Part shown: positions 1-11,007 of the stretch, one piece after another
Numbering within the stretch: position 1 is the first letter of the stretch
Layout of the letters: each line of letters opens with the position of its first letter
Source of the DNA: Devosia algicola
Lineage (GTDB): Bacteria; Pseudomonadota; Alphaproteobacteria; Rhizobiales; Devosiaceae
Assembly (NCBI RefSeq): GCF_028816455.1
Contig: NZ_CP118246.1
Coordinates: 1,736,001 to 1,800,000 of the forward strand
DNA: 64,000 bases
Reading direction: 5' to 3'
The notes under the pieces: generated by a model
Told to the model about the DNA's origin: nothing
The model's database searches: none
Seen by the model: only the letters and a program-made list of their open reading frames with translations
Position numbers and translations under genes: made by a program

Positions 1-21
1 CGCTCCCTTCCAAACTCTAAA

Positions 22-1936
22 CTAGGAGGCCTTGGCCTCGCCCTTTTCCGTTGCCGGTTTTGCCGCCTTGATGCCTGCTATGGCCGCCTTGACCTTGGCC
101 GCATCCAGCGGCTTCATCACCACGCCATCGGCGCCCGCCGCCATCGCCTTGGCGCGTTCGGACAATATTGAGATCATGAATACGGGTATATCCGCCGTAG
201 CAGGATCGCTACGCAGAGCCGCAAGCACATCCCAACCGTCAAAACCCGGCATCAATATGTCAAGAAACACCGCATCCGGTCGCACGGCCCGCGCGATCTG
301 CAACGCCGATTGCGGCGCATCGGTGCAAATCGGGGTATAACCGGCCTTGACGAACAGGCGCTCGGCCAACTCCAGAAAATTACGATCATCATCGACCAGC
401 AGCAGGCGCTTGCGCTTGTCGTGATTGGCCAAGTGGCCGGTCAGGCCGGACGCACCGACCTGGCGTTCAAGCGCATCGGCTTCCGCTTCGGCCACCATGG
501 CGTCCTGAACCGCTTCTGCCTCTGCACTTTCATCAGCAACTGCTTGGCTTGGTGTTACGGTCTGAACCACTTTGGTTGGCAGCCTTATGGCGAACCGGGA
601 TCCCTTGCCCAACTCGCTGGAAATCAGAATTTCACCGCCCATCAGGCGGCACAAATTCTGGCTAAGCGACAGGCCAAGTCCAGTGCCGCCATAAACAGCC
701 GATATCTGTGAACTGGCTTGGGCAAAATTGTTGAACAACGTTCTCTGCTGCTCCATTGAAATCCCGATGCCGGTATCACGCACCGCAATTTCCACCCAGT
801 CCCCGTCAATTTCAGTTCGCCGTTCAACCGAAAGGGTAATATGCCCGTTCTGGGTGAACTTGGCAGCGTTCGACAACAGATTGAATACCGCCTGCCGGAG
901 CTTGGTGGCATCGGCCCGGATCGTACCCAGATTGTCGCCACGCTCTATACTGAATGTATTGGTGTTCTTGAACGCCAGTGGTCGCGCCGTCGAGTCAATC
1001 TCATCGATCAGCATGTCAAGATCAACCGCCTCCAGATGAAGCGCCATCTTGCCGGCCTCGATCTTGGAAATATCGAGAATATCATTGACCATTGCCAACA
1101 GATGCTTGCCCGCCGCGCTGATCTTTTGCAGATCGGCAATCTGCTCGCCGCGTCCATCCAATTCAGCATCTTCAAGCAGAATTTCCGAATAGCCCAGCAC
1201 GGCATTAAGCGGCGTGCGCAGGCTCATGGCTCATCTTGGCGAGGAATTCGGATTTCGCCCCGTTTGCCCGCTCCGCGTCTTCCTTGGAGGTCAACAGCAT
1301 CTTGAGCGTGCCTTGGTGCCGCTCGACTTCCTTGATCAGTTCGGACTGGCTGTCCACGACACTGGAATAATAGGCCGCCATCATGAACACATAGATATTG
1401 GAGCCAAGCGCCGACAGAATGCCGGCCACCACCATCTTCTCGACGGGAATGTTCTGGGGGAAACTGGATATCAGGTAAAACGCATAAAACGCCCCAAGTC
1501 CGACGATGATCTGGACAAATACAAATATTCGCGCCGCCCACGTCGAACCAAAATACATGAATGCCAATAGCGGCATGAGCACCAGCCACATCAGGAATGG
1601 CGAGGAGGTGCCGCCATAATTAAACGAGCCCCAGAGCACCGCAAACGTCAGATTGAGCACACTGGCCATGGCAAGTGGCGTGTAGGCGCGCGGAAACATC
1701 TTGACCAGCAGCAAGAACGGCCAGAATCCGAAGATCGATAGTGCCAGTATCTGCACATGCGGCGATGGATTGGGATCTGCGATCCACAAAAAGATCGGAA
1801 TCGGTGCCGCAATGAACGGTCCGAACAAATGGCTGACAATGAACATTTGCACACGCTTGCGCGTATGGAGATCATGCAACAATACCTCTGGCGTTAGCCA
1901 GGTGATGAATCGCTGAAATACTGCCAATGCCGTCAT
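22..1936 (-). CDS. Membrane-bound hybrid sensor histidine kinase (frame broken by one inserted base)
   Basis: The protein is a sensor kinase: about six hydrophobic segments fill the first 200 residues, followed by a short linker, a HisKA domain with the H-box SHELRTPLN (phospho-acceptor His near residue 237), an HATPase with DTGIGI and GGTGLGL boxes, and a C-terminal receiver domain with the phospho-acceptor Asp in FLDILMPG. The reading frame changes at 1219-1225, where CAGGCTC stands for CAGCTC; without the extra base the H-box is perfect and the protein has 637 residues. No dedicated extracellular sensor domain is visible, so the signal is unknown. An attached receiver with no HPt domain suggests phosphorelay through a separate HPt protein. 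No partner regulator is adjacent. The start is the ATG at 1936. Confidence 0.85.
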
Positions 1937-2026
1937 GGGCCCGCCTCGTGCCAGAATCCAGCGACAATTTGGCGCCCAATCAGCAAAGGCTTGGTTAATA
2001 CTGTCGAAATTAATCCAAAATTCGGG

Positions 2027-3241
2027 TCAATTCTGGCCCAACAGCGTTTGTTCGAGCGCTCTGGCAACCCCGCGCAGTTCCGCCAGACCCTTCATCCTGC
2101 CGATCGTCGGATAGCCCGGCTGCGAACGCCGCCCCAGATCATCGAGGATATCCTGCCCATGATCGGGCCGCATCGGAATAGTATGGTCAGTCCGCCCGGC
2201 CGTACGCCGCCGCCGCTCCTCGCGCAATACTGCCGCAATCACCGCGATCATATTGACATCGCCCCCCAGATGTTCGCTCTCGAAGAACGAACCGACAATA
2301 TCGCCATTGTCGCGTCGCACATTGCGCAAATGCAGGAAATGCACCTTATTGCCCAATCGTTCGACCATACCAGGTAGGTCATTATCGGGCCGTACGCCCA
2401 GCGACCCGGTACACAGCGTCATACCGTTGGCCGCACTGTCCACAGCCTCCATCACGAACCGATAATCATCCTCAGTTGACATGACCCGTGGCAACCCCAG
2501 CAGTGAAAACGGGGGGTCATCAGGATGGCAGCACATCCGCACCCCGACCTTTTCAGCCGTCGGTATCACCGCTTCGAGAAAATCGACAAAATTGGCCCGC
2601 AACCGTTCGCGCGAAATACCGCTATATTCAGCCAGATGGCCGCGCACATCCTCGAGCGTCATACTGTCGCTGGAACCCGGCAGTCCCATGGTGACGTTAC
2701 GCGCCAGCGTTTTCTTTTGCGACTCATCCATGTCGGTAAATCGCCGCCCCGCCTCGTCGGCAATGGCATTGGTATAGTCGGCGCCCGCGCCATGCCGCTC
2801 CAGCACATGAATGTCGAACGCGGCAAAATCATTGATATCGAACCGCATGCACGAGCCGCCATTGGGCAGGTCCCACCGCAAATTAGTCCGCGTCCAGTCC
2901 AGCACCGGCATGAAGTTGTAGCAGACCACCTCCAGCCCACTGTCGGCGATGTGGTGCAGGGACGTCTTGTAATTATCAATATGGGCCCGCCAGTCGCCCT
3001 TTTGCTTCTTGATATCTTCGCTGACCGGGAGGCTTTCAACGACGTCCCAGGTCAGCCCCGACGCCGAACCATCCTTGCGCGTACCGATTTCGGTGTGTCG
3101 CCTGGCGATTTCAGCCGGGCTCCACACCACGCCATTGGGAATGTGATGCAACGCGCTGACGATCCCCACCGCGCCGGTCTGGATGACATCATCAATACTG
3201 GCCAGATCCTGAGGTCCAAACCACCGCCAAGTTTCTCGCAA
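2027..3241 (-). CDS. uxuA: Mannonate dehydratase
   Basis: UxuA converts D-mannonate to 2-keto-3-deoxygluconate in hexuronate catabolism, in the cytoplasm. The 404-residue protein matches the family from the N-terminal RETWRWFGPQD and ALHHIPNGVVW through the metal-site stretch MCCHPDDPPF to FLHLRNVRRDNGD. E. coli UxuA is about 394 residues, so this copy is complete. The start is a TTG preceded by a GGGGAG ribosome site; no in-frame ATG upstream fits better. It stands alone here with no uronate isomerase, reductase or GntR regulator beside it, so the rest of the pathway must lie elsewhere. A hybrid kinase follows on the same strand after 90 bases, with no obvious functional link. Confidence 0.9.
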   Translation of the reverse strand: MRETWRWFGPQDLASIDDVIQTGAVGIVSALHHIPNGVVWSPAEIARRHTEIGTRKDGSASGLTWDVVESLPVSEDIKKQKGDWRAHIDNYKTSLHHIADSGLEVVCYNFMPVLDWTRTNLRWDLPNGGSCMRFDINDFAAFDIHVLERHGAGADYTNAIADEAGRRFTDMDESQKKTLARNVTMGLPGSSDSMTLEDVRGHLAEYSGISRERLRANFVDFLEAVIPTAEKVGVRMCCHPDDPPFSLLGLPRVMSTEDDYRFVMEAVDSAANGMTLCTGSLGVRPDNDLPGMVERLGNKVHFLHLRNVRRDNGDIVGSFFESEHLGGDVNMIAVIAAVLREERRRRTAGRTDHTIPMRPDHGQDILDDLGRRSQPGYPTIGRMKGLAELRGVARALEQTLLGQN

Positions 3242-3333
3242 CGCCCGCTCCCCATCTTGTATGGTAGATCAATGCCACAATCGCGTCCGCCGATAAAGCC
3301 CAATCTCGACAATCTTGACCGGTCTTGCCACCC

Positions 3334-3950
3334 TCAGCGCAAATCCTTGTCATAAACAAACTTCGGCATTTCCCACTTGAAAACAATCGCCAGCACACGC
3401 AGCGAAAAGCCGACAGTCATGGCGACACTGATCACCAGGCTCGTTGTTGAAGCCAAATTGCAAGCCGAAATAATAGATCACGCCAGTCACGATCGAGACC
3501 GTCGCATAAAGGCTCGCCACTGAACACCAGCGGCACGTCATTGCACAAGACGTCGCGCAAAATGCCGCCAACGATCCCGGTAATCATGCCCGATACGATG
3601 ACAATCAGCGGCGGATGGCCCATTTCCAGCCCTACATTGCAGCCAATGATGGTAAAAACTACCAACCCCAGCGCATCGAGCAACAGGAACGGCCAGTGCA
3701 ATTTGTCCACCACCCGCGCGATGGCAATGGTGAATAGCGCCGCCGCACATACCAGCAGCAATAGATACGGATTGCCGACCCATGTCAGGGGATAATGTCC
3801 CAAAAGGATGTCCCGCGCGGACCCGCCCCCCAGCGCTGTCACGCAGGCCAGAACGCATACCCCGAACCAGTCCATCTTGCGCCGCCCCGCCGCCAGCGCC
3901 GCCGTCATCGCCTCCACCACGAGGGCGACGTAAAATATGAAATTGAGCAT
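3334..3950 (-). CDS. TRIC/YicG-type (UPF0126) membrane channel protein, two inserted bases
   Basis: This is a small integral membrane protein with about seven hydrophobic helices and the repeated glycine-rich signature of the UPF0126/TRIC family (GGGSARDILLG near residue 45 and GGILRDVL near residue 127). Bacterial members are cation channels related to eukaryotic TRIC proteins. The frame is broken twice, at 3510-3515 and 3437-3442, both AGGCTC where AGCTC is expected. Removing each extra base gives a continuous 204-residue protein ending VYDKDLR, the usual family length. Start is the ATG at 3950. It is transcribed divergently from the M15-like gene. Confidence 0.82.
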
Positions 3951-4042
3951 AAAACTGGTCCTGCAAGGCGGAGCGAAAACGGGTTGTCGTGACTAGGGTA
4001 CAGGAGCATGATTTTGCGTCCATCCCCAAGGTAGGCTCTGCT

Positions 4043-4672
4043 ATGCGAAAACCCCTCAGTGTCAAAGCCCTCGAGACCTTTGGCCGAACCCGCCTGTCCG
4101 AAAATTTTTTCATGCGCGACTTTCTCTATTCCGAGATTGCCGCGATCAACGGGCTGGCCAATATTCCAGATGATCCCGATTTGGCTATCGCCGCCGGTAC
4201 CGCCTTGTGCGAGAATTTGCTAGAGCCTTTGCGGGCCCGGTTCGGGCAGATATCGATCCGGTCAGCCTTCCGTGCCGCCGAAATCAACCACTTTGGCAAT
4301 CAGCATAAACTCAATTGCGCCGTCAACACTGCCAACTATGCCGGTCATATCTGGGACCAGCGCGACGAGGTCGGCCGAATGGGTGCAACCGCCTGCGTCG
4401 TGGTCAATAGCTTCATTCCCTATTACGAACGGACCGGTCACTGGGAGGCCATGGCATGGTGGGTGCACGACCACCTGCCCTATCACGACATGGAGTTCTT
4501 TCCCCGTTTCGCCGCCTTCAACCTGCAATGGCGCGAAATGCCGGAGCGGCAAATCTATAGTTACGTTCCGCCACGTCGCGGTCGCCTTACCAAACCCGGC
4601 ATGACCAATCACGCCGGCAGTCATGCCGATCACTATGCAGCCGCGCTCGCCGAAATTGTCCGAAAATTATAA
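4043..4672 (+). CDS. Peptidase M15-like protein
   Basis: The 209-residue protein resembles the D-Ala-D-Ala carboxypeptidase-like M15 group: an N-terminal FFMRDFLYSEIAA stretch, a helix typical of the domain, then SIRSAFRAAEIN, a middle His-containing stretch NTANYAGHIWDQRD, and a C-terminal WWVHDHLPYHDMEFF. These His and Asp residues could form the zinc site, but I cannot align them to a characterised enzyme, so activity is unproven. There is no signal peptide. An in-frame GTG at 3989 would add 18 residues; I prefer the ATG at 4043 because similarity begins at MRKPLSVKA. Its stop overlaps the stop of the convergent cupin gene by six bases. Confidence 0.6.
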   Translation: MRKPLSVKALETFGRTRLSENFFMRDFLYSEIAAINGLANIPDDPDLAIAAGTALCENLLEPLRARFGQISIRSAFRAAEINHFGNQHKLNCAVNTANYAGHIWDQRDEVGRMGATACVVVNSFIPYYERTGHWEAMAWWVHDHLPYHDMEFFPRFAAFNLQWREMPERQIYSYVPPRRGRLTKPGMTNHAGSHADHYAAALAEIVRKL

Positions 4673-5002
4673 AAATTCATCCCGCTGAGGGGTAAAGACC
4701 TCGATCAAGCGGCCCGCTATCAGTGCCTTGGCGCCATGCATCAGGCCACTGGGAACGATGAAACTGCCGCCCTGTTCCAGTGTTTGTGTGGTGCCATCAA
4801 TGGTCACATCAAATCGCCCCTCGAGCACATGGCTGACCTGTATGTGCGGATGCGAATGCAGGGCACCACCGGCGCCTTTTTCAAATTTGAATTCCACTTG
4901 CATCAATTCGGGCAGATGCAGCAACACCCGACGCTTCGTGCCCGGCGCCACGTCCATCCATGCCACGCTATCGGCCTTGCCAAACAATTTGTGCTCACTC
5001 AT
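4667..5002 (-). CDS. Small cupin-domain protein
   Basis: A single cupin domain fills this 111-residue protein. Visible signatures are the first cupin motif GALHSHPHIQVSHVLEGRFDV, with two His and a later His as likely metal ligands, and the second motif GSFIVPSGLMHGA. Small single-domain cupins of this type have varied or unknown functions, so no reaction is assigned. The start at 5002 is chosen because GGAGACAGG lies just upstream and because the cupin fold begins soon after; the frame stays open further upstream without coding character. It faces the M15-like gene and is divergent from yejB. Confidence 0.75.
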   Translation of the reverse strand: MSEHKLFGKADSVAWMDVAPGTKRRVLLHLPELMQVEFKFEKGAGGALHSHPHIQVSHVLEGRFDVTIDGTTQTLEQGGSFIVPSGLMHGAKALIAGRLIEVFTPQRDEFL

Positions 5003-5161
5003 TGACCTGTCTCCAATCGATTTGGCCCGCCAGACGACACCAGCACGACGAGCCTTGCTAAAAGCACAGGTTAATGCTGCACTCGGTTTCACTGCATGGT
5101 GATTTGCGTAGCCATGTTGCCGTAGGCTTAGCTTCAGGTCAAAGCCCAAAGTGGAGTTAAG

Positions 5162-6269
5162 ATGGGCGCCTACATACTTCGCCGCCTGCTGCTGATGATC
5201 CCGACCGTCTTTGGCATCATGGCAATTTCCTTCCTCGTAATCCAATTTGCGCCTGGCGGGCCTGTCGAACAGGCCATCGCCCGGATGAGCGGCGTCAATT
5301 CGTCGCTCAGCGAACGCTTTACCGGCAGCGCCCAGGGCGATCTCGCTGGCCAGTCTTCGCCTCAGACAGACGATAATTCAGGCTCGCTTTATCGCGGGTC
5401 GCGCGGCCTCTCGCCCGAGTCTCATCGCCAAGCTCGAAAAGCAGTTCGGTTTCGACAAGCCTCCGCTGGAGCGGTTCGGGCAAATGCTGTGGAACTATTT
5501 GCGGTTCGATTTTGGCGACAGCTATTATCGCGACATTTCGGTCATTGACCTGATCAAGGACAAGATGCCGGTGTCGATTTCGCTGGGCCTGTGGATGACG
5601 CTGATTTCCTACGGCATTTCAATTCCATTGGGCATCCGCAAGGCCGTATCGGATGGTTCGCGCTTTGATATCTGGACATCAACCGTCGTCGTCATCGGCT
5701 ATGCTGTGCCGGGCTTTCTCATTGCCATTGCCCTGATCGTGCTGTTCGCGGGTGGCAGTTTCTGGAGCATCTTCCCCCTGCGCGGCCTGACCTCGACCGG
5801 CTTTGCCAGTTTCCCGTGGTACCAGCAGATTCTGGACTATTTCTGGCATCTGGTCTTGCCCATCATTGCCATGGGCGTCGGCGCTTTCGCCACCACGACG
5901 CTGTTGACCAAAAATTCCTTCCTCGATGAAATCAACAAGCAATATGTCACCACCGCCCGCGCCAAGGGGCTGACCGAAACTCAGGTGCTGTATCGCCACG
6001 TATTCCGCAACGCCATGATGCTGGTGATATCGAGTTTTCCCGGTGCCTTCATCGGCGCCTTCTTCGGCGGCTCGCTCTTGATTGAAACCATCTTCAACCT
6101 TGATGGTCTGGGCCTGCTTGGCTTTGAGTCGGTGTCCAATCGTGACTATCCAGTGGTCTTTGCCACCCTCTATATCTTCTCTCTGCTCGGCCTCGTCATC
6201 GCCCTGATTTCCGACCTCGCCTATATGTGGATTGATCCGCGCATCGACTTTGAAAGTCGCGAAGTATGA
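5162..6269 (+). CDS. yejB: Peptide ABC transporter permease YejB (one inserted base)
   Basis: YejB is the first inner-membrane permease of the YejABEF importer, which takes up oligopeptides including microcin C in E. coli and contributes to antimicrobial peptide resistance in Brucella. The N-terminus [14 protein letters not shown] with one membrane helix, a periplasmic loop of about 100 residues and a C-terminal block of five helices with the permease loop [20 protein letters not shown] fit the family. The frame changes at 5417-5423, where GAGTCTC replaces GAGCTC; correcting it gives [19 protein letters not shown] and a 368-residue protein. Start ATG has GGAG six bases upstream. It overlaps yejE by four bases. 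Confidence 0.9.
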
Positions 6270-7408
6270 GCGATCTCGCTGCGGCACCGGCAACCGCCAA
6301 TCCCACGCCCCGCAAACCAGGCAACCCTATCGCCCGCCGTCGTTGGGCCAACTTTCGCGCCAACAAGCGCGGCTACTGGTCACTATGGATATTCCTTGCC
6401 ATATTCATTGTGACGCTGGGTGCAGAGTTCATCGCCAATGACCGCCCCATTCTCGTCTCCTACAAGGGCGAATTGCTCATCCCGGCGCTGGTCAACTATC
6501 CCGAATCCAGGTTCGGCGGGTTTCTAGCCACCACAACCTACCGTGACCCCTATATCGCGGACGAAATTGCCGCCAATGGTTGGTCATTGTGGCCACCAAT
6601 CCGCTTCAACTATGCCACCGTCGATGACGCCCTGCCGCACTCCGCGCCGGTTGAACCCAGTTGGCTTTTGACCCGCGAACAGAATTGCCAAAGTTACTCC
6701 CTGGGGGTCGACGATCCCGATTGCATCTGGTCAAACTATCACTTGCTTGGCAGCGACGATCGCGGTCGAGACGTTCTGGCCCGCCTGATTTACGGCTTTC
6801 GCATATCCGTACTCTTCGGGCTGGTACTGACCATCGTCTCATCAATTATCGGGGTATCAGCAGGGGCAGTGCAGGGCTATTTCGGCGGTTGGGTCGATCT
6901 GCTGTTCCAGCGCTTCATCGAGGTGTGGACCTCTATTCCCGCGCTCTACCTGCTGCTGATCATCTCCAGCGTCATTGCCCCCAGCTTCTGGGTATTGCTT
7001 GGAATCCTTTTGCTGTTTTCATGGGTCTCGCTCGTCGGCATCGTTCGCGCCGAGTTCCTGCGCGCCCGCAATTTTGAGTATGTCAATGCCGCCCGCGCGC
7101 TCGGGGTCTCCAATCCAACCATCATCCTGCGCCATCTCCTGCCCAACGCCATGGTTGCCACCCTGACCTTCCTGCCCTTCATTTTGTCGGGTTCGGTCGG
7201 CACCTTGACCTCACTCGATTTCCTCGGTTTCGGCCTGCCCTCCGGCTCCCCTTCACTCGGTGAACTGCTGGCCCAGGGCAAAAACAATCTCCAGGCACCC
7301 TGGCTTGGTCTCACCGGCTTTTTGACCATTTCAATCATGATGACCCTTCTGGTCTTTATCGGTGAAGCCGTGCGCGACGCTTTTGATCCAAGAAAGACCC
7401 TGGCATGA
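6266..7408 (+). CDS. yejE: Peptide ABC transporter permease YejE
   Basis: YejE is the second permease of the Yej importer. The 380-residue protein has the long family-specific N-terminal region ([16 protein letters not shown] helix, then a periplasmic segment with [19 protein letters not shown]) that separates YejE from ordinary OppC proteins, followed by the [18 protein letters not shown] motif and five membrane helices with the ATPase-contact loop [21 protein letters not shown]. It overlaps yejB upstream and yejF downstream by ATGA, so translation is probably coupled. Confidence 0.92.
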   Translation: MSDLAAAPATANPTPRKPGNPIARRRWANFRANKRGYWSLWIFLAIFIVTLGAEFIANDRPILVSYKGELLIPALVNYPESRFGGFLATTTYRDPYIADEIAANGWSLWPPIRFNYATVDDALPHSAPVEPSWLLTREQNCQSYSLGVDDPDCIWSNYHLLGSDDRGRDVLARLIYGFRISVLFGLVLTIVSSIIGVSAGAVQGYFGGWVDLLFQRFIEVWTSIPALYLLLIISSVIAPSFWVLLGILLLFSWVSLVGIVRAEFLRARNFEYVNAARALGVSNPTIILRHLLPNAMVATLTFLPFILSGSVGTLTSLDFLGFGLPSGSPSLGELLAQGKNNLQAPWLGLTGFLTISIMMTLLVFIGEAVRDAFDPRKTLA

Positions 7409-9018
7409 GCGCGTCACTTCTCTCGGTTCGCGATCTCGGCGTGCGTTTCGGCGATGCCGACGCGGCCAAAAATGTCAGCTTTGACATTGCCCCGGGCGAG
7501 ACGCTGGCCCTGGTCGGGGAAAGCGGTTCGGGCAAATCCGTCACCGCCCTGTCTATCCTTCAACTCCTGCCCCCAACCGCCACCCTGTCCGGCCATATCC
7601 ATTTTAAGGGTCAGGACCTGTTGAAGGCCAACCCGGCGGATCTTCGAAAAGTGCGCGGCAACGATATTTCGATGATCTTTCAGGAGCCGATGAGTTCGCT
7701 CAATCCGGTTCATACCGTCGAGCGCCAGATCGGCGAAATATTGGCTATCCACGCAGGCCTGCGCACCAACGCCGCGCGCGCCCGCACCATCGAACTGCTC
7801 GATCAGGTCGGCATCCCCGACCCCGCCAGCCGCCTCGCCGCTTTTCCGCATCAGCTTTCAGGTGGTCAACGCCAGCGCGTCATGATCGCCATGGCGCTGG
7901 CCAATGAACCCGACCTTCTGGTTGCCGACGAACCCACCACCGCCCTCGACGTCACGGTGCAAGCGCAGATTCTGGAGCTTCTGATATCCCTTCAGCAGCG
8001 TCTCGGCATGGCCATGCTGTTCATCACCCATGATCTGGGCATTGTGCGCCGCATCGCCGAGCGTACCTGCGTCATGACCGCTGGCGAGATCGTCGAAACC
8101 AATAGCACCAGCGCCATCTTCGAAAATCCTCAACACGCCTATACCAAACATCTGATCGCCGCCGCCCCGCGCGGCCAGCCACCCGAAACCCGCCCGGACG
8201 CGCCCAAAATCCTTGAAGTTGAAGATTTGCGCATCTGGTTCCCTATCCAACGTGGCTTGTTCAAAACCACGGTCGGCCACATCAAGGCTGTAGATGGGGT
8301 CGATTTGAGCGTGCGTGAGGGCGAAACGCTCGGGGTCGTCGGCGAAAGCGGATCGGGAAAATCCACCCTTGGCTATGCGCTGTTGCGACTATTGTCATCA
8401 AAGGGGCGAATTGTCTTTCTTGGTGAGGATATCCAACACCTGTCCTGGAAGGCAATGCGTCCCCGCCGCGCCCAGATGCAGATTGTCTTTCAGGACCCGT
8501 TCGGCTCGCTCAATCCGCGTCTATCGGTCGGCGACATTATCGGCGAAGGTCTCAAGGTGCATTTTCCGCACATCGATGCCACAGAACGCGACCTCAAGGT
8601 TAGCAAGGTGTTAACAGAAGTGGGTCTTTCTGCTGACCTTCGCTACCGCTATCCGCACGAATTTTCCGGCGGCCAACGTCAACGGATCGCCATCGCCCGC
8701 GCCATGGTGCTGGAGCCCAAATTTGTCGTGTTGGACGAGCCGACCTCGGCGCTCGACGTGTCCATTCAGGCCCAGATCGTTGACTTGCTGCGCGACATTC
8801 AGGCCCGCCACGGGCTGACATATCTGTTCATCTCCCACGATCTCAAAGTCGTGCGCGCGCTGGCAAATACCATGATCGTCATGCGCGATGGCAAGGTAGT
8901 CGAACAAGGTCCCACTGAGCAGATTTTCGCAAGTCCGACAGTAGCTTACACCAAAACACTGATCGCCGCCGCCTTCGACCAAACCCCTATCGGCGCACCA
9001 TCAGAAAATAGATCGTGA
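7405..9018 (+). CDS. yejF: Peptide ABC transporter ATP-binding protein YejF (two fused ATPase domains)
   Basis: This 537-residue protein contains two complete ABC ATPase domains in one chain. The first has Walker A GESGSGKS at residues 38-45, signature LSGGQRQR and Walker [13 protein letters not shown]; the second has Walker A GESGSGKS near 314, signature FSGGQRQR and Walker [13 protein letters not shown]. Each domain ends with the oligopeptide-family C-terminal extension. It energises the YejB/YejE permease pair. The gene overlaps yejE by four bases and is followed after 76 bases by yejA. Confidence 0.93.
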   Translation: MSASLLSVRDLGVRFGDADAAKNVSFDIAPGETLALVGESGSGKSVTALSILQLLPPTATLSGHIHFKGQDLLKANPADLRKVRGNDISMIFQEPMSSLNPVHTVERQIGEILAIHAGLRTNAARARTIELLDQVGIPDPASRLAAFPHQLSGGQRQRVMIAMALANEPDLLVADEPTTALDVTVQAQILELLISLQQRLGMAMLFITHDLGIVRRIAERTCVMTAGEIVETNSTSAIFENPQHAYTKHLIAAAPRGQPPETRPDAPKILEVEDLRIWFPIQRGLFKTTVGHIKAVDGVDLSVREGETLGVVGESGSGKSTLGYALLRLLSSKGRIVFLGEDIQHLSWKAMRPRRAQMQIVFQDPFGSLNPRLSVGDIIGEGLKVHFPHIDATERDLKVSKVLTEVGLSADLRYRYPHEFSGGQRQRIAIARAMVLEPKFVVLDEPTSALDVSIQAQIVDLLRDIQARHGLTYLFISHDLKVVRALANTMIVMRDGKVVEQGPTEQIFASPTVAYTKTLIAAAFDQTPIGAPSENRS

Positions 9019-9094
9019 CAATGCGCCCCTGTTCCAACCGATCCGATCCGCTTAGACTGTTGCGCAACAACCAAAATACGTCCGGAGTGAACCC

Positions 9095-10948
9095 ATGAAG
9101 TTACCCGCATTCGCCGTCGCTGCCGGGCTGGTTATGTCGCTGCTGGCGAGTCTCGCACAGCCGGTTCTGGCCGAGAACGGGCAATGGCACCACGCCAATT
9201 CCGCCATTGGCGAACCCAAATATCCCGAGGGCTTTTCGCACTTCGATTATGTCAATGTTAACGCGCCCAAAGGCGGTCAGGTCCGCCTCGGCGCCATGGG
9301 CGGTTTCGATACGTTCAACCCCATCCTGCCGAAGGGCGAGGTTGAGGGCAATATCGGGCTGATCTACGAAACCCTGATGACCCCCTCCCAGGACGAAGTA
9401 TTGACCGACTACGGTCTGCTGGCCGAGGCAATGAAATACCCCGACGACTATTCGTCGGTGACATTTCGCATGAACCCTGCCGCCAAATGGCACGATGGCG
9501 AACCCGTTACTGTGGACGATGTCATTTGGTCTTATGAAAAGCAAAAAGAGCTTAACCCACTGATTGCCCAATATTATGCCAATGTTACCGGCGTCTCCGA
9601 AACCGCGCCCAGCGAGGTCACCTTCACATTCGACCAGACTGGCAATCGCGAACTGCCCAAAATTCTTGGACAGCTCATGGTCCTGCCCCGCCATTGGTGG
9701 GAAGGCACCGACGCCAAGGGCAACAAGCGCGATATCGGCGCCTCCACCCTGGAACCGCCACTGGGTTCGGGCCCCTATGAAATCGGCACTTTCGAACCGG
9801 GCCGCACCATCACCTACAAACGCGTCAAGGACTATTGGGGCATCAATCACCCCACCCAGGTTGGCCAGAACAACTTCGATGAATATACAGTCGAATATTT
9901 CCGCGATCTGGATGTTCAGTTCGAAGCCTTCAAAGGCGATCAGTTCGACTGGTGGCAGGAAAATCGCGCCCGCCGCTGGGCCACCGGATATGACTTTCCC
10001 GCTGCCAAGGATGGCCGTGTGATCAAAGAGCCTTTTCCCCAGCCTTACAATGCCTTAGGTCTGATGGTGGGCTTCATTCCCAATCTGCGCGAACCCAAGT
10101 TTCAGGACGAACGCGTGCGCAAGGCGCTCAACTATGCCTTTGATTTTGAAGAATTGAACAAGACGATTTTCTTCGGGCAGTACGAGCGCATCAACAGCTA
10201 TTTCTATGGCCTTCCCTTTGCCTCATCAGGATTGCCCGAGGGCAAGGAACTGGAAATCCTAAACTCGGTCAAGGACAAGGTACCCGCCTCGGTTTTCACT
10301 GAGCCCTACGCCAATCCTGTCAACGGCGATCCCCAAAAATTGCGCGCTAACCTACGCATAGCGCTGGGTCTGCTGACCGACGCCGGCTACAAACTCGACG
10401 GTCGTCGTCTGGTTGACGCCAACGGCGAACAACTGAGTTTTGAAATCCTGCTCGATGGTCCCACCATCGAACCGGTCGCTGCCAATCTTGTCACCAATCT
10501 TGCCAAGATCGGCATCAATGTCACCCTGCGCACCGTCGATGGACCACAATATATCAATCGCACGCGCAGCTTTGATTTCGACATGATTTATGGGGCCTGG
10601 ACCCAATCGTTCTCGCCCGGCAACGAGCAGCGCTATTTCTTCGGATCCGGCTCTGCCGAACAGCAAGGCTCCCGCAACTACGCGGGTATCGCTGATCCGG
10701 GTGTTGATGCCATCATCGACAAGCTGATCTTTGCCAAGGACCGGGAAACCTTGGAGGCGGCAACCAAGGCACTGGACCGCGTGCTTCTAGCCCACAACTA
10801 CGTGGTGCCGGCCTATACGCTGCGCAAGGCCCGCGTTGCCCGCTGGGATCGCTTCAGCCACCCCGAAAACCTGCCCGAGTTCGGTATCGGCTTCCCCTCA
10901 ATCTGGTGGTTCGACAAGGACAAGGCCAAGGCCACAGACGCTGGCTAG
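9095..10948 (+). CDS. yejA: Periplasmic peptide-binding protein YejA
   Basis: YejA is the family 5 solute-binding protein that delivers peptides to YejBEF. The 617-residue product starts with a clear signal peptide (KLPAFAVAAGLVMSLLASLA, cleavage after QPVLA) and has the family core FNPILPKGEVEGNIGLIYETL and the typical WHDGEPVTVDDVIWSYE. A GGAGTG ribosome site lies before the ATG. The gene order here is B-E-F-A, unlike E. coli A-B-E-F, but the four genes are contiguous on one strand. An intact AGCTC at 9672-9676 lies in this gene, showing that not every such site carries the extra base. Confidence 0.92.
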   Translation: MKLPAFAVAAGLVMSLLASLAQPVLAENGQWHHANSAIGEPKYPEGFSHFDYVNVNAPKGGQVRLGAMGGFDTFNPILPKGEVEGNIGLIYETLMTPSQDEVLTDYGLLAEAMKYPDDYSSVTFRMNPAAKWHDGEPVTVDDVIWSYEKQKELNPLIAQYYANVTGVSETAPSEVTFTFDQTGNRELPKILGQLMVLPRHWWEGTDAKGNKRDIGASTLEPPLGSGPYEIGTFEPGRTITYKRVKDYWGINHPTQVGQNNFDEYTVEYFRDLDVQFEAFKGDQFDWWQENRARRWATGYDFPAAKDGRVIKEPFPQPYNALGLMVGFIPNLREPKFQDERVRKALNYAFDFEELNKTIFFGQYERINSYFYGLPFASSGLPEGKELEILNSVKDKVPASVFTEPYANPVNGDPQKLRANLRIALGLLTDAGYKLDGRRLVDANGEQLSFEILLDGPTIEPVAANLVTNLAKIGINVTLRTVDGPQYINRTRSFDFDMIYGAWTQSFSPGNEQRYFFGSGSAEQQGSRNYAGIADPGVDAIIDKLIFAKDRETLEAATKALDRVLLAHNYVVPAYTLRKARVARWDRFSHPENLPEFGIGFPSIWWFDKDKAKATDAG

Positions 10949-10978
10949 GTCAGCATGTTGGCGGACAATTCTGGCCGT

Positions 10979-11003
10979 GGGCGCTAGGTGCGAAGCAGCG
11001 CCC
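10979..11003. terminator. Hairpin between convergent yejA and tamB
   Basis: GGGCGCT and AGCGCCC form a 7-bp perfect stem around an 11-base loop, placed between two converging genes. No strong T-run follows on either strand, so this is a modest candidate. Confidence 0.4.
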
Positions 11004-11007
11004 GGCC

